A stretch of 64,000 bases of DNA from Selenobaculum gibii (lineage in GTDB: Bacteria; Bacillota; Negativicutes; ICN-92133), in assembly GCF_030273445.1 (NCBI RefSeq), contig NZ_CP120678.1:2209501-2273500 (forward strand), in the 5' to 3' direction. Each line of letters starts with the position of its first letter. The first letter of the stretch is position 1. The translations under genes and the position numbers were made by a program. A model generated the notes under the pieces. The model did not search any database. It was not told the origin of the DNA and was given only the letters and a program-made list of their open reading frames with translations. Positions 9,176 through 18,925 of this stretch are shown here, piece after piece.

Positions 9176-9736
9176 TTAGAATTTCACTTGTGGTGTCTGT
9201 TTGCTTGCTTCATCCGCTTTAAAATATTCACGCTGCGAGAATCCAAGCATTCCAGCATAAATACTAGTTGGAATTGTTTTTACTTTTGTATTAAAGGATT
9301 GTACCACATCATTATAATCTTTCCGTGCAACTGCAAGACGATTTTCTGTTCCTGCCAATTCATCTTGAAGTGCTCTAAAGTTTTGATCAGCTTTTAAATT
9401 TGGATAATTTTCTACAACCATCAATAAACGACTCAGCGCGCTGCTAAGTTCATTATTTGCTTCAGATTTATTTGCAACACCTTCAGCTCCAGCTAATTTA
9501 GCTCGTGCTTCAGATACAGCTTTAATTGCTTCTTGTTCATGTGCTGCATATCCTTTTACGGTATTTACTAAATTAGGAATTAAATCAGCACGACGTTGTA
9601 ATTGATTTTCAACTTGTGCCCACTTGCTATTCACATCTTCATTTTGTTGTACAAGGCCATTGTAGCCCATGATAACCACAGCTGCAATTGCGATGATAAT
9701 CGCTGCAATTACACCGAAAATAGTCCACCCTTTCAT
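9176..9736 (-). CDS. lemA: LemA family protein
   Basis: Membrane protein with one N-terminal transmembrane segment (residues ~3-22, GWTIFGVIAAIIIAIAAVV) and a helical domain carrying LemA family signatures: WAQVENQLQRRADLIPNLV and a C-terminal FNTKVKTIPTSIYAG. It is 186 aa from the ATG at 9736, which follows GGAGGTG; the upstream in-frame extension is not supported. Likely co-transcribed with the TPM-domain gene about 100 nt downstream. Function uncertain. Confidence 0.88.
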   Translation of the reverse strand: MKGWTIFGVIAAIIIAIAAVVIMGYNGLVQQNEDVNSKWAQVENQLQRRADLIPNLVNTVKGYAAHEQEAIKAVSEARAKLAGAEGVANKSEANNELSSALSRLLMVVENYPNLKADQNFRALQDELAGTENRLAVARKDYNDVVQSFNTKVKTIPTSIYAGMLGFSQREYFKADEASKQTPQVKF

Positions 9737-9826
9737 ATAGCACCTCCGAAATTTGCAATTCATTTTCTTTAAGATCTTTCTCATTATATCATAAGCGATT
9801 ATACCGTGTAAAAATTTTCTCACATC

Positions 9827-10675
9827 TTAATAACGGCAAACTTCTTTAATTCTTTCAAACCATGCATATGGAATCTGCAAGGACCCATTTCCTATTCCCA
9901 ATTTATAGGAAGGACGATTATCCCCATGAAAATCTGTCCCACCAGTAGGGATTAAGCCGAATTTTTCCACCCATTTTTTTGCCAAACCTTCTTCCTCTGG
10001 TGTAAAGTTTGAATACATTGCCTCTAATCCGTTAAGCCCCATATGTTTTAATTCCTTTAACCATTTCTCTTTTTCCTCAATTGACAACCCTTTTAGTCCA
10101 ATACCTTTATGATAATGCGCCAATGAAGCAACCCCGCCTGCCTGGCGAATCATCACTATCGCCTCTTGGGTTGGTGTATTAATTTGTAATCCTTCTGTTG
10201 CTGGATTCAAGTATTCATCCCAAATATATTGCACATCAGCTTGTTTTTTATTTGCTGCAAAAAAACGCATAACAGCATAACGATCGAATTGATGATTCGC
10301 ATAGGGTGTTATTTTTTCTCGCGATATATCTACCCCGCGTTTTTGCAAGCGTTCAAGAATGGTATCCAAGCATTCTTCCTTGGGCGCACGAATTTTTTTA
10401 TATTGCTTTTTAAATTCAGAATCCTCTATATTCATACCTAAGCCTAAGATATGGAGCTTGCGCCCTTGGTAGATTGTGCTCATTTCAATTCCAGGTAAAA
10501 TTTCGATGCCAACTTTATCTGCTTCTACCTTTGCTTCAGTATAACCAATCAAATTGTCATGATCTGTAACAGCGATTGCCGATAAACCAATTTCTTTGGC
10601 TTTTCGCACTAGCTCTGCTGGACTATAACTTCCATCAGTATATGTTGAATGTAAATGTAAATCTATCGTTTTCAT
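9827..10675 (-). CDS. PHP-domain phosphoesterase (YciV/RNase AM-like)
   Basis: Metal-dependent hydrolase of the PHP family. The first metal motif is DLHLHSTYTDGSYSP, the second is VTDHD, and later ligands are LAHYHKG and GGTDFHGD. The length of 282 aa and the motif order match the YciV group, whose characterised members hydrolyse 3',5'-nucleoside bisphosphates or trim 5' ends of RNA. The substrate here is inferred from that resemblance only. One copy of the dispersed repeat lies upstream. Confidence 0.8.
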   Translation of the reverse strand: MKTIDLHLHSTYTDGSYSPAELVRKAKEIGLSAIAVTDHDNLIGYTEAKVEADKVGIEILPGIEMSTIYQGRKLHILGLGMNIEDSEFKKQYKKIRAPKEECLDTILERLQKRGVDISREKITPYANHQFDRYAVMRFFAANKKQADVQYIWDEYLNPATEGLQINTPTQEAIVMIRQAGGVASLAHYHKGIGLKGLSIEEKEKWLKELKHMGLNGLEAMYSNFTPEEEGLAKKWVEKFGLIPTGGTDFHGDNRPSYKLGIGNGSLQIPYAWFERIKEVCRY

Positions 10676-10723
10676 CTTGATAACCTCTTTTCCCAGATAT
10701 CTTACATGTACTTACTATTTTCA

Positions 10724-10826
10724 TTTATCCGATGACTTACCCGCAAGGCGAGCGGCTAAGTCCTTGGATAAGGGCGATTAAGATTCAGATAAAGTAAAAA
10801 TTCCATATGAATCAAGCCTACTTTAC
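10724..10826. repeat. Dispersed two-hairpin repeat, copy A
   Basis: Two consecutive inverted repeats. Hairpin 1 pairs TTATCC..GACTTA with TAAGTC..GGATAA. A GGGCGATTAA linker follows, then hairpin 2 with GATTCA..TGAATC, ending in CTACTTTA. Related copies lie at about 20855, 22760, 25010 and 27713. Confidence 0.75.
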
Positions 10827-10872
10827 AAGATAATTATATCATCAATTCTCTAAAAGTCCTTGTTTATAGATG

Positions 10873-10911
10873 AAAAATATCTCCTAGTGAAATTCACTAG
10901 GAGATATTTTC
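10873..10911 (-). terminator. Terminator of the PTS-aldolase-dhaKL operon
   Basis: AAATATCTCCTAGTGA and TCACTAGGAGATATTT form a near-perfect stem followed by T on the minus strand, immediately after the dhaL stop. Confidence 0.85.
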
Positions 10912-10936
10912 TATATAAAGGAGAGAGGAGCTACAT

Positions 10937-11566
10937 TTAATAGGTTTTCGCAATTCCTTGAAAAATATACATGACAGCTGTCGCACCCGGATCCTGCCGT
11001 CCAATTGATTTTTCACTATAATATGCTGCTCTGCCATGTACAGATTGCATTGTTTTTGTTTTTTCTACACCTTCCAGAGCCGCTTGATAAGCATCTTGAT
11101 GTGCCTCAATTAAATTTTTTCCTTCGTGATTGGCAGCGGCTAAAGCCTCAACTGCTGGATGAAGTGCATCAAGCATTGTTTTATCGCCAATTTGACTTTG
11201 CCCCCTTTGCATAACGCCTTCAACCGCCGCCCGTCCCATGGCAACCAAATCTGCTAATGTCAATTCCTGTTTTCCTTTGGCTTTTGCGGATGCTTTAATA
11301 AAACAAGTAGATACTAATGTCCCCATCGTCGATGGAACTACCGAATTCACTTTCATTCCGAGCTTCATTAAAAATTTTCCTAAATCCGGTTCATCTAATC
11401 TATGCGCTTCTTCGGCAACTGCATGGAATCCGCTATACATTGTCAGTCCTAAGTCGCCATCCCCCATTGCACCATCCAGTTCAATCAAATGCTCTTTTAC
11501 CTCAGCCATAGTCGCTTCAACACTATCTAAAATTCTAATCAATATTTCTTTTGTCACTGTTTCCAT
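10937..11566 (-). CDS. dhaL: Dihydroxyacetone kinase subunit L (DhaL)
   Basis: Nucleotide-binding subunit of dihydroxyacetone-type kinases. The ADP/Mg motif GAMGDGDLGLTMYSGF is near residue 33, and GDKTMLDALHPAVEAL and GRQDPGATA complete the family pattern. The length of 209 aa is normal. It follows dhaK by 11 nt. No dhaM (the PTS phosphoryl donor) is present in the window, so phosphoryl transfer could come from ATP or from a DhaM elsewhere. Because dhaK is interrupted, the kinase may not be assembled in this strain. Confidence 0.9.
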   Translation of the reverse strand: METVTKEILIRILDSVEATMAEVKEHLIELDGAMGDGDLGLTMYSGFHAVAEEAHRLDEPDLGKFLMKLGMKVNSVVPSTMGTLVSTCFIKASAKAKGKQELTLADLVAMGRAAVEGVMQRGQSQIGDKTMLDALHPAVEALAAANHEGKNLIEAHQDAYQAALEGVEKTKTMQSVHGRAAYYSEKSIGRQDPGATAVMYIFQGIAKTY

Positions 11567-11577
11567 CTGAACACCTC

Positions 11578-12582
11578 CTAGCGGCTCTGTTCAAAGAATG
11601 GCGAATATGCCGGCGCATCTATCAATTCTTTTAATTCTTCATCTAGTTTCAAAAGTGTAATTGACATTCCTGCCATTTCAAGTGAAGTCGCGTATTGCCC
11701 AATATATTTACGGTGGATATTAATGCCCTGCTCCATTAATATCTGATGGGTCTTCCGATACGCTAAATACAATTCTTCTTTTGGGGTCGCACCCAATCCA
11801 TTGACTAAAACCGCTACTTCATCTCCAGATTGATATGGCAAATCCTCAAGTATTTTTTTCAATATATCCTCAACTACACAATCTACCGATTGCAATTTCG
11901 TGCGGTGAATTCCTGGTTCACCATGAATCCCCATACCGATTTCCATTTCATCTTCACCGATACTAAACGTTGCTTTACCTGCTTCAGGCACAATACAAGG
12001 CGTAAGTGCAACACCCATCGTCCGCATCCGATCTACCGTTTTTTGCGCAATACGCGTAACCTCAGCTAACGAAAACATTTTTTCGGCTGCTGCACCTGCA
12101 GTTTTATAAGCAAAGAATAACCCAGCAACACCACGTCTTTTATCTGCTTTCTCCTTTGGTGCTGACGCTACATCATCCGTTACCAAAACTTCAGCAATTT
12201 CAATGTCATCCATCGCCGCCAAATCGGCTGCCATACCAAAATTCATAATATCGCCGCCATATCTTCCATATAAATGGAGTACACCTGCACCGTTATCAAT
12301 CGCTTTATCCACTTCATACATAGCTTCTGCACTTGGCGATGCAAAGACATTTCCAACCGTTACCCCATCTGCTAATCCATAGCCTACATATCATAAAAAC
12401 ACCGGCAAATGTCCCGAACCGCCACCCGTTGCAATTGCAACTTTTCCCGGCTTCTTTGCATCAGCTCGAACTAAACAATGATAACTGTCATTGAGCATTT
12501 TTAATGATTCTGGATGCGCAAGTACAATGCCCTCCACTGTTTCACGGGCAAAATCTTCCGGTTTATTGATTAATTTTTTCAA
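11578..12582 (-). pseudogene. dhaK: Dihydroxyacetone kinase subunit K, interrupted by one in-frame TGA
   Basis: The frame encodes a full-length DhaK (about 333 aa) except for a TGA at 12391-12393, where the family has Gly: ...GSGHLPVFL-stop-YVGYGLADGVTVGNVF. The two parts are in exactly the same frame and both match DhaK. The later part includes the substrate-binding His in GMGIHGEPGIHR. A GGA-to-TGA change explains it. The start is most likely TTG 12582 (MKKLINKPEDF), with GGAGGTG 6 nt upstream; the ATG at 12588 touches that site. Possible explanations are a nonsense mutation, a sequencing error or readthrough. An internal ATG at 12321 could restart translation but would lose the N-terminal substrate-binding segment. 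Confidence 0.9.
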
Positions 12583-12602
12583 TCTCATCACCTCCAATGC
12601 AT

Positions 12603-13268
12603 TTATTTTTTTAATAATTTTATTTCTTTTGGATACTCCCATTTTTGTAATTCCGCCAATGGAACCACTGGAGGTTCCTCTCCGCCATTGATCGTAAGCG
12701 CACGATAATACACCTCTGCAGTTTCTTCTACATAATGCGCTTTTAACAAAGCTTCTTTCAACTCTTTATCAACCGCTAATACACCATGGCTTTCCATCAA
12801 TACTGCATCAGAAATTTGCAAGGGTTCAACTATACTCTGGGCAAGTTCCGGCGTACCCGGGCGGCCATAATCGGCTACTGGAATATAGCCTTTTTTACAT
12901 CCTAAGCCAAGAATTTCATAAATCACTGCTGGAATTGGTTTATGCAATACGGCAAAGGCTGTAGCAAATCTAGAATGCGTATGCGCAACAGCATGGACAT
13001 CACTACGACATTTATAAGCCGCTAAATGCATTAAACTTTCACTTGTTGGGCGCAATCCAGTTTCTGCTTCTATTACATTTGCTTCTAAATCAATCACACA
13101 AATATCATGATAACTTAACTCTTCACGATCAACACCTGTCGGTGTAATACATACATAACCAGTTTTTGGATCACGAACGCTAAAATTTCCCGCTCTATGT
13201 TTGCAAAGGCCAGAACGATCTGCGCTTAATGCATATTGAACAACCTGTTTTTTTAAATCTTCTAACAT
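12603..13268 (-). CDS. Class II aldolase/adducin family protein (fuculose-phosphate aldolase-like)
   Basis: Zn-dependent aldolase of the FucA/AraD family, which cleaves ketose 1-phosphates to dihydroxyacetone phosphate and an aldehyde, or epimerises pentulose 5-phosphates. The phosphate-binding AGNFSVR is near residue 26. The zinc and catalytic residues are visible: Glu in PTSES, His-x-His in AHTHSRF and the third His in ESHGVLAV. It is 221 aa. It sits between EIIC and dhaK, so it should act on the phosphorylated product of the PTS sugar. The exact substrate cannot be read. Confidence 0.85.
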   Translation of the reverse strand: MLEDLKKQVVQYALSADRSGLCKHRAGNFSVRDPKTGYVCITPTGVDREELSYHDICVIDLEANVIEAETGLRPTSESLMHLAAYKCRSDVHAVAHTHSRFATAFAVLHKPIPAVIYEILGLGCKKGYIPVADYGRPGTPELAQSIVEPLQISDAVLMESHGVLAVDKELKEALLKAHYVEETAEVYYRALTINGGEEPPVVPLAELQKWEYPKEIKLLKK

Positions 13269-13319
13269 GATATATCTCTCCTATCTGCTCTACAAAATTT
13301 TCTATTCCCAAAACTCTTC

Positions 13320-14666
13320 TTATTTTTGATCTAATTGCGCATTTACTTTTTGCATATATTTGTAATACCATGCAAAGGCAACAGCAAAAATCGCTAACGC
13401 TCCAATTCCCAGCAACTCACCATTAAACGCATGCGCAATTGCCCATCTAAATTCAGGAGCTTCTAATTGAATCCAAGTAATAAATTGTCCTGCCGTAACT
13501 TGTAATGTCCCAGTTTTCGCCGCCATATCTGTAATCATTGGCGCAAAACTTGTTGCAACAGCCAAATACATCGGCGTAGCAATCGTTGAGATAATAATCA
13601 TTCTAAATAAATTTCCACCTGCTACAATTAAGGCTGGAACTGCTACCACAACGTTGATAATTGACGCTAATGGAATAACATTGTTCATTCCCATTTGACT
13701 CATCACTAAAGCTAAGATAAGCTCAATCGGCACAAGAACGATTGCTGTAACCCATATTTCCGCTTGTCCTGCTAAAAATGGCCAATCAAGACCAACATAA
13801 AATTCTCTGCCTTTAAATTTACTTTTCATAAAGGAGCTCGTTGCATCAGCAATAGGTGCTAATGCTTGCATAAACAATTTTGCTACCATTGGGAAAAGCA
13901 CTAAAGCTGTAGCAACTTGCATTGCAGTAGTTAGAATTCCTTTTGCATCATAACCACCCATAAAAGCAATCAAACCACCAACCAAAAAGCCCATAACGCT
14001 GTTTTCCCCAAAAATACCAAGTTTTTCTTTTAATTGCACTGCATTCATGTTTATTTTGTTAATCCCAGGAATAAAGTCTAACATTCTATTAATTAATCCT
14101 AAGAAAGCACCTTGTAGCATCATTGGATGTGTACAAGTAACACCAGGAATTTTTGTGATTCCATGCAATTGTTTTTGCATCACATCTGCATTGAGTAACT
14201 CTAAAACAATTTGTATACCTGCAGCAATGAATCCGAACATCAAGTTACCTGTTAAAGCTGCTACTACAGAAGCTGTGAAAATTTTCCCCCATACATTCCA
14301 TAAATCAACATTTAGGCAGTTCGTCCATTTAAACCCTAACATGCATAGATTAATACCAATTTGTAATGGGAATAAAACTAATGCATACGGCCATGCCCAA
14401 GCAATCGCAGCCATTGGCGACCATCCAACATCAATTGCAGTCAATTGAAGTCCTGTTCTTTCTACCAAAGCAGTAGCCGCTGGGCTTATTGCTTCAAACA
14501 TAAAGCCTAATACTACATTCATTCCTGTAAAAGCTACTCCTAAAGTCAAGCCTGCAATCAACGCTTTTTTCAATTTCATTCGCATTGCTAAACCGAGTAA
14601 AATCATGATGACAGGTAAAAAAATTGCTGCGCCCAACCCCAAGATATAATTTAAAATTGTATCCAT
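13320..14666 (-). CDS. PTS EIIC component, galactitol type
   Basis: Polytopic membrane permease of the phosphotransferase system, 448 aa with about ten hydrophobic segments. It fits the GatC family (e.g. GLGAAIFLPVIMILLGLAMR near the N-terminus and GGLIAFMGGYDAKG in the middle). It imports and, with EIIB, phosphorylates a polyol or sugar. The start has AAGGAGAG upstream. It is encoded after EIIA and EIIB in the same direction, with a ~185-nt gap to EIIB that holds a hairpin. Confidence 0.88.
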   Translation of the reverse strand: MDTILNYILGLGAAIFLPVIMILLGLAMRMKLKKALIAGLTLGVAFTGMNVVLGFMFEAISPAATALVERTGLQLTAIDVGWSPMAAIAWAWPYALVLFPLQIGINLCMLGFKWTNCLNVDLWNVWGKIFTASVVAALTGNLMFGFIAAGIQIVLELLNADVMQKQLHGITKIPGVTCTHPMMLQGAFLGLINRMLDFIPGINKINMNAVQLKEKLGIFGENSVMGFLVGGLIAFMGGYDAKGILTTAMQVATALVLFPMVAKLFMQALAPIADATSSFMKSKFKGREFYVGLDWPFLAGQAEIWVTAIVLVPIELILALVMSQMGMNNVIPLASIINVVVAVPALIVAGGNLFRMIIISTIATPMYLAVATSFAPMITDMAAKTGTLQVTAGQFITWIQLEAPEFRWAIAHAFNGELLGIGALAIFAVAFAWYYKYMQKVNAQLDQK

Positions 14667-14808
14667 CTCTCAACTCTCCTTATCATTATTAAATTTTAAA
14701 TCCGAAACTATCTCACTCTATAATCATTTCTACTAATAACCACGAATACGAAATTCACGTTTACTGATACCAAAAAAGTTTGTTATAATATTTATGTGAT
14801 CTCATTCT

Positions 14809-14850
14809 AGCTTCTCTGGCAACTCGAATTGCCGAGAAGCTTTTTTCTTT
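14809..14850. other. Strong hairpin between EIIB and EIIC genes
   Basis: AGCTTCTC.GGCAA and TTGCC.GAGAAGCT pair around CTCGAA. The T-run is on the plus-strand side, so it does not look like a terminator for the minus-strand operon. It may stabilise or separate the EIIA-EIIB message. Confidence 0.6.
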
Positions 14851-14851
14851 T

Positions 14852-15133
14852 TCAAGCTCTAATATATTCTTGTAACTTTTCAAATTCTTCTTCCATTCCT
14901 ATCCCTGTCAAAAATGGAATTCCGCTAATTGTTGGTACATTCCAATTATTTGCTCCACTAGATACGATAGAAACATAAATATCACATTGATCAATAATAC
15001 TTTCTAACGACTTGATATCTACAGCTTCCACCATTACTTCCAAACCATAATCTTCACACATACTGGCGATTTTCGATGCTACCGTTTGAGATGTTGCTAC
15101 CCCTGATCCACATGCCACAAAAATTCTTTTCAT
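14852..15133 (-). CDS. PTS EIIB component, galactitol type
   Basis: Cytoplasmic phosphocarrier of 93 aa with the EIIB phosphocysteine loop VACGSGVATSQ (Cys7 or so), passing phosphate from EIIA to the sugar carried by EIIC. The start is ATG 15133 with GAGGAG 8 nt upstream; a GTG at 15142 overlaps that site. It lies 37 nt downstream of the EIIA gene. Confidence 0.9.
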   Translation of the reverse strand: MKRIFVACGSGVATSQTVASKIASMCEDYGLEVMVEAVDIKSLESIIDQCDIYVSIVSSGANNWNVPTISGIPFLTGIGMEEEFEKLQEYIRA

Positions 15134-15170
15134 AATAAACACTCCTCATCCTTATTTATGTTTGCTTAAA

Positions 15171-15641
15171 TTAAGCTAAAATACGGCTTAACTTTTCGAT
15201 AAATGCTTGCTTCGTCAATGAATTATATAAATCCGTTAATTTTTCACCATCAGAAAAAATCGCCATTAACTTACTCAATGTTTGTAAATGCCCCTGCGGA
15301 TCAGTAACGGCTAACATAAATATCAATTTTGCTTCTACATCTTTACCGCTATTGCCCATCTCTTTAAACGTCACCGGGGATTTTAGTTTCACTGCTAAAA
15401 TTGCCGCTTGATTTACGTGCTGTGGTGCTGCATGAGGGATAACAACTTTTATCCCCGGAGTATTTAAGCCAGTTGGATACTCCCGTTCGCGCGTTAAAAT
15501 CGCCTCCAAATAACTTTCCTTCACATAGCCTTCTCTTTGTAAAATCCCCGCTAAATTCGTTAAAAGAGTTTCACGGTCATCTTCGCTTTCGTAATCAAGC
15601 AACACCAAATTCTCATGTAATAAAGATACATTCTCTGCCAT
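15171..15641 (-). CDS. PTS EIIA component (fructose/mannitol-type fold, galactitol family)
   Basis: Phosphocarrier of 156 aa, PTS_EIIA_2 type. The phosphorylated His is in VVIPHAAPQHV, followed by the conserved GKDVEAKLIFMLAV. It is the first gene of the operon, about 40 nt below the predicted start site of the sigma-54 promoter. AGGAGGAGC precedes the ATG. Confidence 0.9.
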   Translation of the reverse strand: MAENVSLLHENLVLLDYESEDDRETLLTNLAGILQREGYVKESYLEAILTREREYPTGLNTPGIKVVIPHAAPQHVNQAAILAVKLKSPVTFKEMGNSGKDVEAKLIFMLAVTDPQGHLQTLSKLMAIFSDGEKLTDLYNSLTKQAFIEKLSRILA

Positions 15642-15688
15642 ATCTCTGCTCCTCCTTTACTTGAATTTTGTTACTCACCCTTTATATA

Positions 15689-15706
15689 ATGCAAATGCTG
15701 TGCCAA
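15689..15706 (-). promoter_or_regulatory. Sigma-54 (-24/-12) promoter of the PTS operon
   Basis: On the minus strand TTGGCAC, 5 nt and TTGCAT match the sigma-54 consensus TTGGCACNNNNNTTGCW exactly. It lies upstream of EIIA and opposite a gene for a sigma-54 activator. The 385 nt between it and the activator start should hold the activator binding sites; I see no unmistakable one. Confidence 0.9.
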
Positions 15707-16091
15707 CTTAGTGCATAAAAAGGTTTAAATTTCTTAAAAATCTCTAACAACAACTAAAATCAGATAAAATATAAAAAGTTTATCGCTCTATCTATCCTTG
15801 TAAGTGAGCAAAAACTATAGCCTCCAAACTATAAAATTTTTTGATAACAGAATTTAATCATCCTATCATTATCCATATTTTTTAAACAAAAATTTTTTTG
15901 TTTAAATTTTACTTAGACACTAAATAGATAAAAAATTCAGAAATCTATATACGAAATCAAAAATTATGCACTAACATTACCACATTTTATTACTGCATAA
16001 TAAAGAAAATAAAATACTACGAAAAATTCTTTACTTAGTAAAAAATCAATTATATGATTATGCTAGATATGATCATACGAGGTATTTTACA

Positions 16092-18872
16092 ATGAAAAAA
16101 ATTGATCTAATTATGCAGTGCATAGAAAATGAGCTTTGTCTCGACTCATTTCTTAAACGGATTGAGGCAAGAGAAAACCCAGGAATTACCGCTAACTTTA
16201 TTCAAGACAAACTCGGTATCATTCGAAATAATGCCAGCACGTTGTTGAATCAATTATGGAAAGAGCATAAGCTAATTAAAATTAATACTCGTCCCGTTTC
16301 ATTTATCCCGGTATCCCTTATTCTTAATTCAGCAGCGAACAAATCCCCAAAAGATACTTATACACTAGAAGAACTTTACCAACTAGTAAATTATGTAGAA
16401 ACTAAAGAAAGTGTCGACCCTTTCGCCAAACTCCTCGGCAATAATAACAGTCTGATGAATCAAATCGGACAAGCAAAAGCTGCCATCGTTTATCCACCAA
16501 AAGGCTTGCATACATTAATTCTCGGCGAAAGCGGTGTCGGTAAAACGACTTTTGCCTGTGCAATGCATGAATACGGAATGCAAATTCGTCAAAAAACGAA
16601 AGAAGAATATCCTTTTGTTACATTTAACTGCGCTGACTACTTTAATAACCCGCAACTTCTATTATCCCAACTATTTGGTCATGCCAAAAATGCTTTTACT
16701 GGCGCTGATAAAGATAAAGTTGGTCTCGTAGAAAAAGCGAATGGGGGAATCCTATTTCTAGATGAAATCCATCGATTACCTCCCGATGGGCAAGAAATGC
16801 TCTTTTATTTAATTGATAAAGGCGAATATAATCGCCTAGGCGAAATTGGTATAAGACGCAGCAGCAATGTTTTGATTATCGCTGCGACCACAGAAGACCC
16901 GAGTGATACTTTGCTAGCAACATTCATTCGACGTATTCCAGTTAATATTACCCTTCCTTCCTTTCATGAAAAACCAATCGGCGAAAGAGTTGAAATCGTT
17001 GACCATTTCTTCTATTGTGAAGCATTAAATCTGAACCGAAAGATTATGATCGCCCCAGAAGTTCTTAAAAGTTTAGCGATTTTTGAATTTCGTATAGGCA
17101 ATATCGGACAATTGCGCTCTGAAGTAAAATTGCTCTGTGCCAAAGCTTTTCTCCAACACTTACAAAACCAAAAAGAAATTATTATCGACTTTCAAATGCT
17201 CAACCGTGAAATTCGCGAAGTTTTATTTGACTATGCAAAGCTGGATAACAATATAAAAAATTATCTTAATATGTTTTCCGAAGATATCGTAATCTTTCCC
17301 GTAAAAGAGCGAGAATCGTTTACCTTTGATTTAAAAAATAATATCTATGAAGTAATTCTAAAGAAACTTGATTCACTCAAAAAACAAGGAATTGATCAAG
17401 AGCTAATTCATGCCGAGCTTAGTGATGAAGTCGAAAATCACTTCAAGCAAGTTATGGATAAATTCAACAACACCCGCACCAATATCCAGAACCTTTACAA
17501 GATTGTGCCAAAGGAGACTGTAGATACAGCAACTTTATTAATTGAACTCGCACAAGATCAACTCAAAACCAAACTAAACAATAAATTTATTTTCGGCCTT
17601 TCCTTCCACTTGCAAGCATTATTCAAACGGATTGAAGAGCAAAAAATTATTTTCAATCCGCATCTCCAAAGCATTAAAGAATCCCACCCAAAAGAATACC
17701 AAGCGGCCGAACTTCTCGTAAATCAACTTTCAACCTCGTTTGCGATGAAAATTCCTGAAGACGAAAAAGGATTTCTCACCTTATTGCTTGTCCATAACAA
17801 AGTGGAATCACCACAAGATGAAAAAATCGGACTGATTATCGTCTGTCACGGTGATAGTACTGCAAGTAGTATCGCTAATGTAGTAAACGCTCTGCTAAAT
17901 ACCGAATGGGTCAAAGCAATCGATATGCCATTAAGCACAACAATTTCCGAAACTTATCAAAAAGTCCGTACAGCTGCAATTGCGGTCAATCGAGGCAAAG
18001 GCGTCTTATTACTTGTAGATATGGGATCACTTTTAACCTTCGCTGAAAAACTTCGTAATGATGCCGGAATCTACAGCCGAGTAATAGATTACGTATCAAC
18101 CCCACTTGCATTGGAAGCTTTACGCAATATCCTTTATAAATTAGATGATATTGACACACTTTATACAACGTTAACACAAAAAATCAATCATACCTTTGAG
18201 CCAGCCACCGATACAAAACAACCTGCAATCTTATCGGTTTGCGCTACTGGCGAAGGTTCTAGTAAAATGGCAAAATCAATCTTAGAAACACTCCTTGAGG
18301 AAAATCATCTAGCCACAATCCCTATACTTGTTACAAATACAACAGAAGTCAAAAATAAGATGCTAGAATATACAAAGGCCTACAATATTCTCGCCATCGT
18401 AGGAAATGCTAACCCGAACCTTGGCATCCCCTATTTTCCAATTCATCAATTACTAGAACCAACCTTTCAAAAGAAATTTATCCAAGTCTTATCTGGCGGA
18501 ATTGAAATAGCACAAACGACATTAATTCCACCAAAATCAATTTATGACAAATCTCAAGCCCTCCTTGAACAATACGTAAAATATATTAATCCCAAATTTG
18601 CTATCAAACACATCAAAAAATTTCTTGAACAAATCAACTACACTACAAAAAACGACAATGATGCAATTGATTTTATTGTTCATATGGGATGCATGCTCGA
18701 TCGCTGCCGGCACAATTACTTCGTCCAATTCGATGACCGTGACACCTTCATCAAAACACATAAAAAAGAATTCGATAAAGTTCGTTTTGCCGTTAATCTT
18801 TTGGCAAAAGAATATCAAGTAACCATTAACGATGATGAAGTTTGCTATATTTTAAAAATTCTTTGGCGCTGA
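16092..18872 (+). CDS. Sigma-54-dependent PTS-regulated activator (LevR family)
   Basis: Transcriptional activator of 926 aa. Order: N-terminal winged-helix (1-75); AAA+ domain (~110-340) with Walker A GESGVGKT (145-152), the sigma-54 contact loop AFTGA (201-205) and Walker B GGILFLDEI; a PRD region; an EIIA-mannose-like domain with the candidate phospho-His in IIVCHGDSTAS; an EIIB-like domain with the candidate phospho-Cys in VCATGEGSS; and a C-terminal PRD with HMGCMLDR. PTS-dependent phosphorylation of such domains couples activity to sugar supply. It is divergent from the PTS operon and almost certainly drives the promoter at 15689-15706. It faces the transketolase genes convergently. Confidence 0.93.
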   Translation: MKKIDLIMQCIENELCLDSFLKRIEARENPGITANFIQDKLGIIRNNASTLLNQLWKEHKLIKINTRPVSFIPVSLILNSAANKSPKDTYTLEELYQLVNYVETKESVDPFAKLLGNNNSLMNQIGQAKAAIVYPPKGLHTLILGESGVGKTTFACAMHEYGMQIRQKTKEEYPFVTFNCADYFNNPQLLLSQLFGHAKNAFTGADKDKVGLVEKANGGILFLDEIHRLPPDGQEMLFYLIDKGEYNRLGEIGIRRSSNVLIIAATTEDPSDTLLATFIRRIPVNITLPSFHEKPIGERVEIVDHFFYCEALNLNRKIMIAPEVLKSLAIFEFRIGNIGQLRSEVKLLCAKAFLQHLQNQKEIIIDFQMLNREIREVLFDYAKLDNNIKNYLNMFSEDIVIFPVKERESFTFDLKNNIYEVILKKLDSLKKQGIDQELIHAELSDEVENHFKQVMDKFNNTRTNIQNLYKIVPKETVDTATLLIELAQDQLKTKLNNKFIFGLSFHLQALFKRIEEQKIIFNPHLQSIKESHPKEYQAAELLVNQLSTSFAMKIPEDEKGFLTLLLVHNKVESPQDEKIGLIIVCHGDSTASSIANVVNALLNTEWVKAIDMPLSTTISETYQKVRTAAIAVNRGKGVLLLVDMGSLLTFAEKLRNDAGIYSRVIDYVSTPLALEALRNILYKLDDIDTLYTTLTQKINHTFEPATDTKQPAILSVCATGEGSSKMAKSILETLLEENHLATIPILVTNTTEVKNKMLEYTKAYNILAIVGNANPNLGIPYFPIHQLLEPTFQKKFIQVLSGGIEIAQTTLIPPKSIYDKSQALLEQYVKYINPKFAIKHIKKFLEQINYTTKNDNDAIDFIVHMGCMLDRCRHNYFVQFDDRDTFIKTHKKEFDKVRFAVNLLAKEYQVTINDDEVCYILKILWR

Positions 18873-18877
18873 AAAAT

Positions 18878-18916
18878 AAAAAACGCGAGAACGTTTTTAA
18901 CGTCTCGCGTTTTTTT
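18878..18916. terminator. Bidirectional terminator between the activator and transketolase genes
   Basis: CGCGAGAACGTT and AACGTCTCGCG pair with one bulge, flanked by A and T runs on both sides. It serves the two convergent genes. Confidence 0.85.
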
Positions 18917-18925
18917 ATTTAATTA

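Noticed and set aside
12391-12393. TGA in dhaK as a selenocysteine codon
   Set aside because: The position is a Gly in DhaK proteins, not Cys, and I see no convincing selenocysteine insertion hairpin directly downstream.
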